From CAUUFM01 sp041844335 (GTDB lineage Bacteria; Bacillota; Clostridia; Lachnospirales; Lachnospiraceae), in the NCBI GenBank assembly GCA_041844335.1, contig JBGZAX010000018.1, forward strand, positions 1 through 37,524: 37,524 nucleotides of DNA. The letters run 5' to 3'. Of the stretch, positions 16,111 through 25,465 are shown in pieces; positions within the stretch are counted from its first letter, which is position 1, and every line of letters starts with the position of its first letter. Under the pieces are notes generated by a model. The model saw only the letters and a list, made by a program, of their open reading frames with translations. It was not told where the DNA came from and did not search any database. The translations under genes were made by a program, and so were the position numbers.

Positions 16111-18669
16111 TCACGGTTCAATCGGAACAAGCAGCTGCTCGTTATCTCCCACCTCAATATATTTATCGGACATAGATGAGTCTTGTCCTCCCCCCTGTTT
16201 ATTCGAGCCTTCATTATTCGGCGTACCGGCAGGCATTGTGGGATCGGTGTCAGCCTCGTCGCCGCTTTTTATCTCATTACCATTATTTTCAGTATTGTCC
16301 GTCTCATTAGGAACGGATATATCAGCTTTGTTATCTGTTTTATCGGTATTTTTACCGTTATTATTTGTATTAGCAGTGTTTTCCTCTTTTGTACCGTTTT
16401 CATTCACCGCATCATCGGAGCTTGAACCTGCTTTAAATCTTGAATAAGCCTCAGTTAAAGCCTCCTCATACTCGGATTTCATTTCTTCATCCTTTATATC
16501 CTTAAGAACCGCATAGGCTTTATTATATATCTTTGCGGCATTCAACGCATCCGAAACATTCATATTTTCAAGCCGATTTATACAGTCCGCTACAATTCCA
16601 ACCTTTTTTTCATCACTATTATCAACATTTATAATAACCGATGTGTGTTCCAAGGCATATTTTGAAATCGCAGTCGGGTTCTTTTCTCCTCCGATATCCG
16701 ATATATCAAATTTTGCAGGCGGCTTATTTGCCACCAGCTCTTCCATCATAGCCTTCCAAATATATCCCGGATAGCTGGCTCCCCATAAGCCTTGTACATT
16801 TCTCGGCACATCATAGCCTACCCAAACAGCTAACGTATAATATGGAGTATATCCACAAAACCAACCGTCTTTTGATTCATTGGTCGTACCGGTTTTCCCT
16901 GCAGCCTCTACAGCAGGATTTCTAAAACCCAGCTTTGCCGCAGTACCTCGTTTTAATACCCCTTGCAAAATTTCAGTCATTTCCTGACTTGCGGCTCTTG
17001 AGAAAATCCTCTTTACAGGAGGTGCGGTATACATATCTTCTTCGTCCTTTTTGATTGCAACAAGGCAGGTAGGCTCTCTAAATACCCCGTTGTTTGCAAG
17101 TGTCGCATATCCTCCTGCCATCTCCTCTGTGGTAGCCCCATATGTAAGACCTCCCAAAGCTGCGGCATTTATATAATCACTATGAACTATCTTTCTAAAC
17201 AGCATCTCCTGAATATAAGACAAGCCCACCGGCGGCGTTAATTCCTCCATTAATGTCCAAGCCACCACATTTTTAGATTTTTCCACAGCCATTTGCAAAG
17301 TAATTGCTCCCGAATATACATTCCCTGCATTTTTAGGTCCGTCTTTCATCTTCTTATCTTCAACGACAGTATTTTTGACATAGCCGTTTTCAATGGCAGG
17401 AGTGTAAACAACAAGCGGCTTTATCGCCGAGCCGGGCTGCCTATGTGCCTGAAATGCTCTGTTATAGGTAAGTCCGCCTAAACTCTGCGCTCTGCCGCCG
17501 ACTATTGCCACCACATATCCGGTTTTGTTATCAATACAGGTGGCTGCTCCCTGAAAGCTGTATACCTTATTTCCTTTCTTTTCCTTTGAAAAAGACAAAG
17601 TATCATCAATCTTATTTTGTAATGATTTTTGAATGCTTTTGTCAATAGATGTATAGATATCATAGCCCTCTATATAAAGCCTCTGACGACACTGATTATA
17701 TGCTTCCTCATAGCTTTCCTGATACTGCTTATAGTCCTTTTTGCTGTTAAAATAGGTCCTTTCCTTAAAGCCCTGATTGCTCATCAAATATCTGATAGCA
17801 CACTCCATGGCATAGGTGGTTTCATAATCATTTAATATACTCTTTGACTGCTTAAGCTTTATCTTTTCCTTTATCGCTTTATTGAATTCCTTATCGGTAA
17901 TGTATCCCTGCTCATGCATATCACGAAGAAACTTATCTCTTCTAAGCATGGTATTTTCCTTATGCTCAATCGGATCATAGTGACTCGGATTATTGGGAAT
18001 GGCTGCTAAAAATGCAATCTGACTTAATGAAAGTTTACTGATATCCTTATCAAAATAGCCTTTGGCAGCAGCACCTATTCCGTAAAAACCGTTAGCAAAA
18101 TAAATATTATTTATGTAAAATTCCAAAATCTGCTTTTTGGAATACTTTTTTTCAAGGTTCAGAGCAATTAAAGCCTCCTTGGCCTTTCTCGATATACTGA
18201 CCTCGTGAGTTAGAAAAATATTTCTTGCAAGCTGCTGGGTAATAGTGCTTGCTCCCGCCAGCTTTTTTCCGCGACTTCTCACATAATTGAATAAAACTCT
18301 GGCAATTCCCAGTCTGTCTATACCGTTATGCTCATAAAATCTCTTATCTTCCACCGCCACAAAGGCATCTATAACATCTTGAGGAATATTGTCAAACCTT
18401 ATGTAGCTCAAAGATTTTCCGGATTTTAAATACGCCATTATCTTTCCGTTACTGTAAAAAATTCTTCCCCCAAGCTCACTGCTGAAGCTCTCAGGTGTGC
18501 TTTCATCAACCACCCTTTTAGCCTCTGTCATATATTCATTCAGTTTCGGGCTGAATTTTATATATGCAACGCCCGCCACTATAGCCAATAAAACTATTAT
18601 CAGAGCAAACAGGCGTAATAAATATTTAAGTATTATCCTTGGAAGGGATTTTTTCCTCTTTTTTTTCAT
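16111..18669 (-). CDS. Class A penicillin-binding protein (PBP1A type)
   Basis: Bifunctional peptidoglycan synthase: glycan polymerisation and peptide cross-linking outside the membrane. The 852-aa protein has a basic N-terminus and one membrane helix (about residues 12-34). A GT51 glycosyltransferase domain follows, with AVEDKRFYEHNGID near 102 and GASTITQQLARN near 139. The transpeptidase domain has PGSAIKPL (SxxK) near 420, KSKN (SxN) near 465 and AGKTGTTNESKDGWFCGY near 590. The last 120 or so residues are an Asn/Asp/Glu/Gly/Lys-rich tail of low complexity, common in clostridial PBPs. The ATG overlaps the exonuclease stop as TAATG, with GGAGGAG just before, so translation is coupled. Confidence 0.95.
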   Translation of the reverse strand: MKKKRKKSLPRIILKYLLRLFALIIVLLAIVAGVAYIKFSPKLNEYMTEAKRVVDESTPESFSSELGGRIFYSNGKIMAYLKSGKSLSYIRFDNIPQDVIDAFVAVEDKRFYEHNGIDRLGIARVLFNYVRSRGKKLAGASTITQQLARNIFLTHEVSISRKAKEALIALNLEKKYSKKQILEFYINNIYFANGFYGIGAAAKGYFDKDISKLSLSQIAFLAAIPNNPSHYDPIEHKENTMLRRDKFLRDMHEQGYITDKEFNKAIKEKIKLKQSKSILNDYETTYAMECAIRYLMSNQGFKERTYFNSKKDYKQYQESYEEAYNQCRQRLYIEGYDIYTSIDKSIQKSLQNKIDDTLSFSKEKKGNKVYSFQGAATCIDNKTGYVVAIVGGRAQSLGGLTYNRAFQAHRQPGSAIKPLVVYTPAIENGYVKNTVVEDKKMKDGPKNAGNVYSGAITLQMAVEKSKNVVAWTLMEELTPPVGLSYIQEMLFRKIVHSDYINAAALGGLTYGATTEEMAGGYATLANNGVFREPTCLVAIKKDEEDMYTAPPVKRIFSRAASQEMTEILQGVLKRGTAAKLGFRNPAVEAAGKTGTTNESKDGWFCGYTPYYTLAVWVGYDVPRNVQGLWGASYPGYIWKAMMEELVANKPPAKFDISDIGGEKNPTAISKYALEHTSVIINVDNSDEKKVGIVADCINRLENMNVSDALNAAKIYNKAYAVLKDIKDEEMKSEYEEALTEAYSRFKAGSSSDDAVNENGTKEENTANTNNNGKNTDKTDNKADISVPNETDNTENNGNEIKSGDEADTDPTMPAGTPNNEGSNKQGGGQDSSMSDKYIEVGDNEQLLVPIEP

Positions 18670-19628
18670 TACTCCTCCACTTGAGATTTCAGCTCCTTTT
18701 TCCTTTTACGTTTTGCCCTTATTATTGCCTTTTTTTCTAAGAGCCTGTCTACATCTTTTTCCGTAGCCTCTTTTAATATCTTTATGGCATAAAATTTTTC
18801 GTTATTGGTCTTTAATCTTATTTTTCCAACAAAATTTTTATGCTCTTTGCATTCAGCTATACAGGCATAGCTGTTCTGTGAATCTCTAAACCAGTTGGTC
18901 GTCCTCCTTATCCTCGTTTTACAGTAAGGACACACGGTTTCTCTTATTCTGCGATTATTCATAAGACTGATTTGCTCATCAAAGCCTCTTGAAATAATTT
19001 TACAATATCCCTTATAGCTTATATGTATCTCTTTTTTTGTGGTCACGGGTATAGTAAACAAGTCATTTGTGGTAAACATACAAAGCCTGTCAAACGGTAT
19101 GACATTCATCACCCGCATCGTGTAATAGGCATCCTGCTGTGCTCTGTGAAAAAGCATATTTTCCGCTATATTGAGCTTTTCAACTGCATCCCTCAATGAA
19201 ACTCTTGTGAGACTGTCATATTTATAAAAGCTATAAAGCTTTTGAACATCAAGATATTTGACCGGATCTCCAAAATCATAGTCGATACCGTAAAAGCTTA
19301 AATTACTTCTAAGGGTATAAACATCTGAGCTTCCCCATGCACAAAAAATAAAATCTTTTCCGCAAAATTTCAAAAAATCCTCAGCAACAAGCTCAAAATC
19401 ATAACCGCAGCTTAATTCATCCTTACTTATGTTTACAACCCTGCTCACACGATGGTGTAGCTTCTTATAGTGTTTCGGTTTTATTACCCTATGATACTCT
19501 CCTACCTTTTTTAAGCCTTCATCAAGCTTAAATGCACCTATTTCTATTATTTCAAATGGCAGTTTTTTGACCCTTTGTTCATTTACTGTCGCCTGATTCC
19601 ATTCCAAATCGAATACTATATAATTCAT
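18669..19628 (-). CDS. DEDDh 3'-5' exonuclease with C-terminal zinc-ribbon-like region
   Basis: Predicted 3'-5' exonuclease of the RNase T / DnaQ / KapD fold, 319 aa. The three Exo motifs are visible: FDLEWNQ at residues 6-12 (Asp, Glu), CAWGSSDVYTLRSNL near 95 (Asp), and HRAQQDAYYTM near 162 (His, Asp). After residue 225 there is CPYC, then two further cysteines (ACIAECKEHK), suggesting a zinc-binding module, and a very basic C-terminus. DNA or RNA preference cannot be told. The gene lies between a D,D-carboxypeptidase and a PBP gene and overlaps the PBP start by one base. Confidence 0.88.
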   Translation of the reverse strand: MNYIVFDLEWNQATVNEQRVKKLPFEIIEIGAFKLDEGLKKVGEYHRVIKPKHYKKLHHRVSRVVNISKDELSCGYDFELVAEDFLKFCGKDFIFCAWGSSDVYTLRSNLSFYGIDYDFGDPVKYLDVQKLYSFYKYDSLTRVSLRDAVEKLNIAENMLFHRAQQDAYYTMRVMNVIPFDRLCMFTTNDLFTIPVTTKKEIHISYKGYCKIISRGFDEQISLMNNRRIRETVCPYCKTRIRRTTNWFRDSQNSYACIAECKEHKNFVGKIRLKTNNEKFYAIKILKEATEKDVDRLLEKKAIIRAKRKRKKELKSQVEE

Positions 19629-19644
19629 CGGATTTCAATCCTCA

Positions 19645-21036
19645 TTATTTTCTGTCAAAAAGGCTTATGTCCAAGCTCTTTCTGTCACCCCTAAACTTTG
19701 ATAAAAAACGATCGCTCATTCTTTTTCTCCTAATCATTATAAAAGTAAAAATGCTTGCCAAAATCACCAAACTCGCTACCGTCACTATTATAATGCCGGA
19801 TATTCCGAAAGATTTCGCCTTTTTTGAACTGTCCTTAAAATTTGAATAAACAAGCTCATCTTCAGCTGATGTTTCGTTCACATAACATTCTCCCGCCACA
19901 AAATCATTATAGGTATAGATAAGTCTTAATAACCTGCCGTTATTATCATCAGATTCGATCTTCGCAGTAAGGTTTAAATCATCTATCTCTACTCCATCAG
20001 GAAGTGTCACTGTCGGCTCGTCCTCCACATATGACAGAACGGCATTTTCAGCAATCAAGCTGCTTTCTCCTGTTTTAAGCTCCTTCAATTTCGCAAAATT
20101 CTTTTCTTTTTCATCCTCCTTCAGATTTTCATTTCTAAAATTCTTAAAACAAAAATCAAACATCTTTTTAGTATCTTCCCACTTATCAGATCTTTCTTTT
20201 GAGTTGAGAGCAGCCGATATTAAATACAAATTCCCGTCATTTGCCGTATTTACAAGAGTGTGCTTGGCTTTTTTCGTAAAACCGGTCTTTCCTCCTGTAC
20301 ATTTTTCGTAATAATAGGGAGTTCCCTTTCTTATCATTTTATTGCTGTTCTGAAGATATCTTTTTTCATCTGTAAGATTGGTCTTAGGCACATAAGATCT
20401 CACTGTACCGACAATTTCTCTAAACAAGGAGTGTTTCATCGCCTCTTTTAAGATAAGTGCCATGTCCTTAGCAGTAGTATAATGCTTTTCGTTATGAAGT
20501 CCGTTTGCATTGACAAAATGCGTATTTTCACAGCCTAATTCCTTTGCTCTTTCGGTCATAAGCTCCGCAAATTCATCCAAATCTCCCGATACATACTCCG
20601 CTAAAGCATTGCTTACCTCATTTGCCGAATTAAGCAGCATAGCATTAAGCGCATCTCTCATTTCAAGCTCCTCATTCGGAACTATACCGATATGAGAGCT
20701 GCCCCTCTCTATGCTCATTATCGCGTTTTTTGAACAAATTATGCCGCCATCACAGTTATCATTTATTTTTTCAAGCACCAACAAAGCCGTCATGACCTTT
20801 GTGATACTTGCCGGAAACTGCTTTTTATCAGGTTTTTTAGCAAATAAAATCGCTCCGCTTTTTGCATCCATTATTATAGCACTGTCAGACGCCAATTTAG
20901 GTATTTTTTTTAGATGTGCAGCCTTTGCAAGCGAATTTATATTATTGTCGGCAGATACGTTAAATACATTGCCGGCAACCAAAATTAACCCTAAAATCAG
21001 TAAAAAATATCTTCTTGTTTTTTTTAACATTGTCAT
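19645..21036 (-). CDS. D-alanyl-D-alanine carboxypeptidase (DacA/DacF type)
   Basis: Low-molecular-mass PBP that trims the terminal D-Ala from peptidoglycan stem peptides outside the cell. The 463-aa protein has a signal peptide (RRYFLLILGLILVAGNVFNV), SITK (SxxK) near residue 80, SANE (SxN) near 137, and KTGFTKKA (KTG) near 250. The C-terminal PBP5-like beta domain is followed by a true membrane anchor (about 425-447) and a basic tail of about 30 residues, where many homologues have only an amphipathic helix. The ATG at 21036 has AGAGGG about 9 nt upstream. It lies 19 nt after cvpA in the same direction. Confidence 0.93.
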   Translation of the reverse strand: MTMLKKTRRYFLLILGLILVAGNVFNVSADNNINSLAKAAHLKKIPKLASDSAIIMDAKSGAILFAKKPDKKQFPASITKVMTALLVLEKINDNCDGGIICSKNAIMSIERGSSHIGIVPNEELEMRDALNAMLLNSANEVSNALAEYVSGDLDEFAELMTERAKELGCENTHFVNANGLHNEKHYTTAKDMALILKEAMKHSLFREIVGTVRSYVPKTNLTDEKRYLQNSNKMIRKGTPYYYEKCTGGKTGFTKKAKHTLVNTANDGNLYLISAALNSKERSDKWEDTKKMFDFCFKNFRNENLKEDEKEKNFAKLKELKTGESSLIAENAVLSYVEDEPTVTLPDGVEIDDLNLTAKIESDDNNGRLLRLIYTYNDFVAGECYVNETSAEDELVYSNFKDSSKKAKSFGISGIIIVTVASLVILASIFTFIMIRRKRMSDRFLSKFRGDRKSLDISLFDRK

Positions 21037-21055
21037 CTGTAATTTCCCTCTGCTC

Positions 21056-21658
21056 TTATCTGGTAACAGACTCGATAATAAAAACTATAACATTATTCCG
21101 ATAAAACAGGCTCGACATCGCTCCCTCGTTTATTATCTTAAGAAGCGGCTCTCCAATCGATAAGTTCACATAGGCTAACGATAATAAAAACATAAACATA
21201 GATACAAACAGTATCCCCTTTGCGAGACCGAAAACAGCTCCGAAGAAACGATTAAATCCGCTTAAAATAGGCAGCTTTGCAATCACATTGCCTGCGACCA
21301 TAATAATTTTGATTATAATATATATGAGTATATAAATTATTGCAAAAATCAAATAATATGCCAGCTTACCGGCAAAAATCTCACCTAATCCTGATGATAT
21401 AAGATCCGCCTTTTCCTTAAAAAATATGGTAAGATAAGAACTTTTTGCCAGTTTCTTTTCAAAAAAACTCACAATATACGGCAAAAGCAGCTTATTTTCC
21501 TTAAGAAACTTCACGACATTCGGAGTTAAAAGTATAGAAAAGCCTATCGGAAGTACGGCAAACAGAACCTCAAAAAGCTCTCTTACAAAGCCTCTTAAAA
21601 AGCCGCAAAGCATAAACACTACCAATATTCCGAATATCACATAATCACATAATGTCAT
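21056..21658 (-). CDS. CvpA family membrane protein
   Basis: The 200-aa protein has about four or five membrane helices and the CvpA start CDYVIFGILVVFMLCGFLRG, with an FVRELFEV stretch typical of the family. CvpA proteins are linked to colicin V production in E. coli and to envelope homeostasis more widely; the biochemical role is unknown. It sits between a DUF5711 protein and a D,D-carboxypeptidase with short gaps (about 20 nt each), which supports an envelope role. Confidence 0.85.
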   Translation of the reverse strand: MTLCDYVIFGILVVFMLCGFLRGFVRELFEVLFAVLPIGFSILLTPNVVKFLKENKLLLPYIVSFFEKKLAKSSYLTIFFKEKADLISSGLGEIFAGKLAYYLIFAIIYILIYIIIKIIMVAGNVIAKLPILSGFNRFFGAVFGLAKGILFVSMFMFLLSLAYVNLSIGEPLLKIINEGAMSSLFYRNNVIVFIIESVTR

Positions 21659-21679
21659 TTTTTTTCCTCGTAAAATATT

Positions 21680-22897
21680 TTAACGTAAGGTGATTGCCTC
21701 AAGCTTATTTTCATATATCATAAGATATGATCTCTTATCTCCCATAGCCTTTATATCCCTGATACTGTTTCCCATGGCCTTTGAAAATCTGAGTTGCCCT
21801 TTTTTATTAAAAATACGCATCTCATATTCATCAGCCACCACCAAAAAATCCCTGTTTAACAAGATATTTTTGTATTTTATTTTTAATAAGGGACTTGATA
21901 TTTTTTTGCCGCTATAATCATAAATAACAGCTCTGCTCTCTCCGTCTTTTTTTTCCACAATCACTATCTCATAATCATTATAAAGCACGGATTTCACATC
22001 GTTATCCAAGGGTATGGAGAGCTTTATCTCATCATTGTCATTTTCAAATACGCTCAATTCCTCGCTGGTCAAAACCGTCAGTCTGTCCTTTTTCATATAT
22101 TTGACCTCTAAAGGCAATGTGCTGCCTAAGTCCTTTGAAAATATGACATTATTAGGTTTTGCCATATCCGATTTGTCAAAACCCAGCACGGCAATCTGTG
22201 AATACAACTTTGCCTTATCATAATAAACAAATGCAATAGCTGCTCTAAGACCGTTCTTTGAAATGTCAAAGCAGGTGGGATATCTGTTTTTATCAAGCGG
22301 ATACCGTCCCTTTGCAAGCTCGTTTCCCTCTTTACTGTAAAAATCCACATAGCTTGAATTATCATCTTCCGAAACCACCATTACCACACCATTTTCCGAT
22401 ATCCTCACACCGGAAACCGGCAACGCTATATTTATGGGTGGACACAGCTTGCCCGACTCGTCAAATATACACACCGCATTACCCTTTAAATCTGCTATTG
22501 TAGCAAACGAACCCTCGGTATCAATGATAGGATGTTTCATATGATATCCCTCGTTCCATCTTTCCTTACCGGTTCTGTCAACAAAAATAGCTCCGTCTTT
22601 TCCATACCTTATAAGTCCGTTTGAAAAAGATTCATATTCAGCAAGCACATCACTTTTTATTCTGCCATATCTTACTTCAAATCCGGTATATCCCTGATAA
22701 TATATGTACACCGCAATTAAAAATGCCACTACAAAAGCTAAAGCAATAAGTGTTGAAAAAAATAAAAATCTTCTGAGTTTTAATTTTTTTACAGCCTGCC
22801 TAATATATTTTTCAGACTCGTCTATCCTGTCTAAAGAGCTGATATTATATCTGTGTTCGATAAAACCAATCACATTTTCGTTGTCTTCTGTATACAT
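21680..22897 (-). CDS. DUF5711-type membrane-anchored beta-propeller protein
   Basis: The 405-aa protein has a polar cytosolic N-terminus with many charged residues, one membrane helix (about 43-66), and an external domain of repeated short strand units ending in phrases such as GNAVCIFDESGKL and YEMRIFNKKGQL, typical of PQQ/WD-like propellers. I assign DUF5711 from memory of this pattern near dnaX-ybaB-recR in Lachnospiraceae. Function unknown. Its ATG follows the recR stop immediately (22898/22897), so expression is coupled. Alternative: a generic PQQ-like repeat protein. Confidence 0.75.
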   Translation of the reverse strand: MYTEDNENVIGFIEHRYNISSLDRIDESEKYIRQAVKKLKLRRFLFFSTLIALAFVVAFLIAVYIYYQGYTGFEVRYGRIKSDVLAEYESFSNGLIRYGKDGAIFVDRTGKERWNEGYHMKHPIIDTEGSFATIADLKGNAVCIFDESGKLCPPINIALPVSGVRISENGVVMVVSEDDNSSYVDFYSKEGNELAKGRYPLDKNRYPTCFDISKNGLRAAIAFVYYDKAKLYSQIAVLGFDKSDMAKPNNVIFSKDLGSTLPLEVKYMKKDRLTVLTSEELSVFENDNDEIKLSIPLDNDVKSVLYNDYEIVIVEKKDGESRAVIYDYSGKKISSPLLKIKYKNILLNRDFLVVADEYEMRIFNKKGQLRFSKAMGNSIRDIKAMGDKRSYLMIYENKLEAITLR

Positions 22898-23497
22898 TTA
22901 TAGCTCCACTCTTCCCTCCAAGGCGCGTAACAGCGTTATTTCATCTATATTTTCCAAATCTCCGCCTACCGGTACTCCACTGGCTATCCTCGTGACCTTT
23001 ATTCCGGCAGGTTTTATAAGCTGACTTATATACATAGCTGTAGCCTCTCCCTCTACCGTAGATGATGTGGCTATTATCACCTCATTCACCGCAGCTCTTT
23101 GAAGTCTTTGCATAAGCTCCTTCAGCTTTATGTCGGATGGAGCCACTCCCCGCATCGGAGAAATCACTCCGTGCAATACGTGATAAACTCCGTTATAAGA
23201 GCCGGTACGCTCGTAGGCTGTCACATCCTTCGGCTCCTCAACTACCATTATCATACCCGCATCCCTGTTTTTATTTGCACAAACGGGACAAATATCACTA
23301 TCTGTAAGTGTACAACACTCCTTGCATAATCTGATGTTCTCTCTTGCATAAATCAATGTGTCAGCCAGCCTCTTTACGTCCTCTTTCGGCCTCGTAATTA
23401 TATAAAAAGCCAACCTTTGAGCCGTTTTTTTTCCAATCCCCGGCAAAGTGGCAAGCTCCATGGAGAGCTTTTGCAGACTGTTATTTCTCCCCTCCAT
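22898..23497 (-). CDS. recR: Recombination protein RecR
   Basis: Works with RecF and RecO to load RecA at gaps and stalled forks. The 199-aa length is typical. It has the helix-hairpin-helix LATLPGIGKKTAQRLAFYI near residue 15, a C4 zinc finger (CKECCTLTDSDICPVC) near 58-73, and a Toprim domain with VVEEPKDVTAYE near 85. Its start overlaps the ybaB stop as TAATG. The dnaX-ybaB-recR order is widely conserved in bacteria. Confidence 0.97.
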   Translation of the reverse strand: MEGRNNSLQKLSMELATLPGIGKKTAQRLAFYIITRPKEDVKRLADTLIYARENIRLCKECCTLTDSDICPVCANKNRDAGMIMVVEEPKDVTAYERTGSYNGVYHVLHGVISPMRGVAPSDIKLKELMQRLQRAAVNEVIIATSSTVEGEATAMYISQLIKPAGIKVTRIASGVPVGGDLENIDEITLLRALEGRVEL

Positions 23498-23850
23498 TAA
23501 AACGGAAGTCCGGTCATTGAGCCTAAACCGCCTGTAAGACTTGACATAGCGTTCTGCTTATCGGATTCCGCCGCCTTTATTGCATCATTTACGGCAGCTA
23601 ATATAAGATCCTGCAACATCTCCACATCGTCCTTATCTACCACCTCTTCATCTATTTTTATGCTCTTGACCTCAAGAGAGCCGTTTATCACAACCTCCAC
23701 CATTCCACCGCCTGATGATGTGGTGTATTCTTTTTTTTCAAGCTCTTCCGTAGTTTCCTGCATCTGCTTTTGCATCCTTTGAGCCTGTTTTAATAAATTA
23801 TTCATATTCCCCGGCATTCCTCCGGGCATAAAACCGCCTCTTTTTGCCAT
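23497..23850 (-). CDS. ybaB: YbaB/EbfC family nucleoid-associated protein
   Basis: Small DNA-binding protein found next to dnaX and recR in most bacteria. The 117-aa product has a Gly/Met-rich N-terminus, a helix LLKQAQRMQKQMQETTEELE and the conserved VVINGSLEVKSIKID. It starts 4 nt after the dnaX stop and ends overlapping recR by one base, so it is translationally coupled on both sides. Confidence 0.96.
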   Translation of the reverse strand: MAKRGGFMPGGMPGNMNNLLKQAQRMQKQMQETTEELEKKEYTTSSGGGMVEVVINGSLEVKSIKIDEEVVDKDDVEMLQDLILAAVNDAIKAAESDKQNAMSSLTGGLGSMTGLPF

Positions 23851-23854
23851 CTTC

Positions 23855-25435
23855 TCATTCCTCCCAAGTAATATCGATATTTTTAATATTTTTTTTAATT
23901 ATATCTTCTTTTTCCTCTTTTGTATAAATCTTTTTCGGCATATTATTCAATTCGCAAACTATATTATAACCTATTATACCAAGCTTTTCCAGTATATTAT
24001 GGATTTCATTTTTAACATTTTCTTTTTCAAAGTATTCTCTCGTCAGACCGTTGTCAGCTATAAAAATAATTTTTTTATCCCCAAGGTTAAGCTTTACCTT
24101 AGTAAGCATAGCTTTTGTAAGACCTGTTGCATTTTGCGAGATATCCTTTATTGAAATTGCGGGTTTTTCCTCTTCCTGTACACTAAGTGAAGAGACTTTA
24201 TTTTCTTCATCTATCGTACCTACCCTTTCATCTGAGCCTATGCTTTTATCTTTAACAGCTTGCTCTTTTTCATCATCCTTAATTGTTCTTTGCTTTGTTT
24301 TAAGCTCAGTTTTTTCCTCAATCGCTTGTTCTTTACGATCAAAACTTCCGCTTTCGCATATTAAAAGTAACGTTGTCTCAAGCTCTATCCTTTTTATCGA
24401 AGATGTCTTTATCCTTTGTTGCAAAGCGGATAAAATCCTGATATATTCAATTATCGCAGGCATTTCCGTCATTGTCGTTATTTCAATTATGCTGTCAACT
24501 ACGGGTTTTGAAATGCCCAAAACATCAGAAAGCGATGAATCCGCCTTTATTATCATAAAATTTCTTAAGTACCGCAAAAAATCGGAAACTATTCTATGAT
24601 AGTCAGCTCCCTTTCTTGAAAGCTCACTTATAATCTCAAGCATCCTTATACTGTTTTTATTTATCAATGATAAAGTAAGATCTCTATATGCCTCATGATC
24701 CGCCGTTCCCAGCATATCGGTCACCCTTTTTAAATCTATTTTCCCGCTGTCAAGGCAAAAAGAAAGACAGCTGTCAAATATACTCAAGGCATCTCTCATA
24801 GAACCGTCAGCTGCTCCGGCTATATAATCTACAGCATCATCATCAATTTCTATGTTCTCAAGCTCTGCTATTTTTTTAATCTGTGTTTCAATCAGTTCTC
24901 TTGTTATCTGTCGAAACTCATATTTTTGGCATCTTGATCTGATAGTTTCTTTTATTTTATTAGGTTCTGTGGTCGCCAATATAAAAATCACATATTCAGG
25001 AGGCTCTTCCAGGGTTTTTAGCAAGGCATTTTCAGCACTTCCTGACAGCATATGAGCCTCGTCAATTATATAGACCTTATATTTTGCATCAACAGGAGAG
25101 TATTCTGTCTGCTCTATTAAAGCTCTGACATCATCTACACCGTTATTGGATGCAGCATCAAGCTCTATTACATTCAGACTCCTGTTATGAAAGAAGTCCT
25201 CACAACTTTTGCAATGACCGCAAGGCCTGTCATCTCCATCAGTACAATTCACCGCCGCCGCAAAAATGCGGGCAAGTGTTGTCTTTCCGGTGCCTCTTGT
25301 TCCGCAAAAAAGATATGCGTGTGCTATTCTGTCATACTTTATCTGATTTTTAAGTGTTGTTACTATGTGCTCCTGTCCACATACACTCTCAAAGCTGTCC
25401 GGTCTGTACTTTCTGTATAGTGCTGTATATTCCAT
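23855..25435 (-). CDS. dnaX: DNA polymerase III subunits gamma and tau (DnaX)
   Basis: AAA+ ATPase of the clamp loader that places the sliding clamp during replication. The 526-aa protein has RKYRPDSFESVCGQEH at the N-terminus, Walker A CGTRGTGKTT near residue 44, a zinc site (CGHCKSC and an earlier cysteine) near 65-82, Walker B YIIDEAHML near 122 and sensor 1 FILATTEPNKIKETIRSRC near 150. From about 370 there is a Glu/Lys-rich linker, then a small C-terminal domain. AAAGGA lies 4 nt before the ATG. The gene begins 30 nt after the oadA stop on the same strand with no terminator between. Confidence 0.96.
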   Translation of the reverse strand: MEYTALYRKYRPDSFESVCGQEHIVTTLKNQIKYDRIAHAYLFCGTRGTGKTTLARIFAAAVNCTDGDDRPCGHCKSCEDFFHNRSLNVIELDAASNNGVDDVRALIEQTEYSPVDAKYKVYIIDEAHMLSGSAENALLKTLEEPPEYVIFILATTEPNKIKETIRSRCQKYEFRQITRELIETQIKKIAELENIEIDDDAVDYIAGAADGSMRDALSIFDSCLSFCLDSGKIDLKRVTDMLGTADHEAYRDLTLSLINKNSIRMLEIISELSRKGADYHRIVSDFLRYLRNFMIIKADSSLSDVLGISKPVVDSIIEITTMTEMPAIIEYIRILSALQQRIKTSSIKRIELETTLLLICESGSFDRKEQAIEEKTELKTKQRTIKDDEKEQAVKDKSIGSDERVGTIDEENKVSSLSVQEEEKPAISIKDISQNATGLTKAMLTKVKLNLGDKKIIFIADNGLTREYFEKENVKNEIHNILEKLGIIGYNIVCELNNMPKKIYTKEEKEDIIKKNIKNIDITWEE

Positions 25436-25465
25436 AAAATCCTTTCTGATTTTGCCTATGCATAT

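Noticed and set aside
24051..24599. 182-codon frame opposite dnaX
   Set aside because: It lies wholly antisense to the well-supported dnaX gene, and its Ser/Ile/Leu-rich composition is what the complement of the coding strand gives.
23855..25435. Programmed frameshift in dnaX giving a short gamma form
   Set aside because: I saw no clear slippery heptamer with a downstream stem in the expected region; the frame is open for the full 526 codons.
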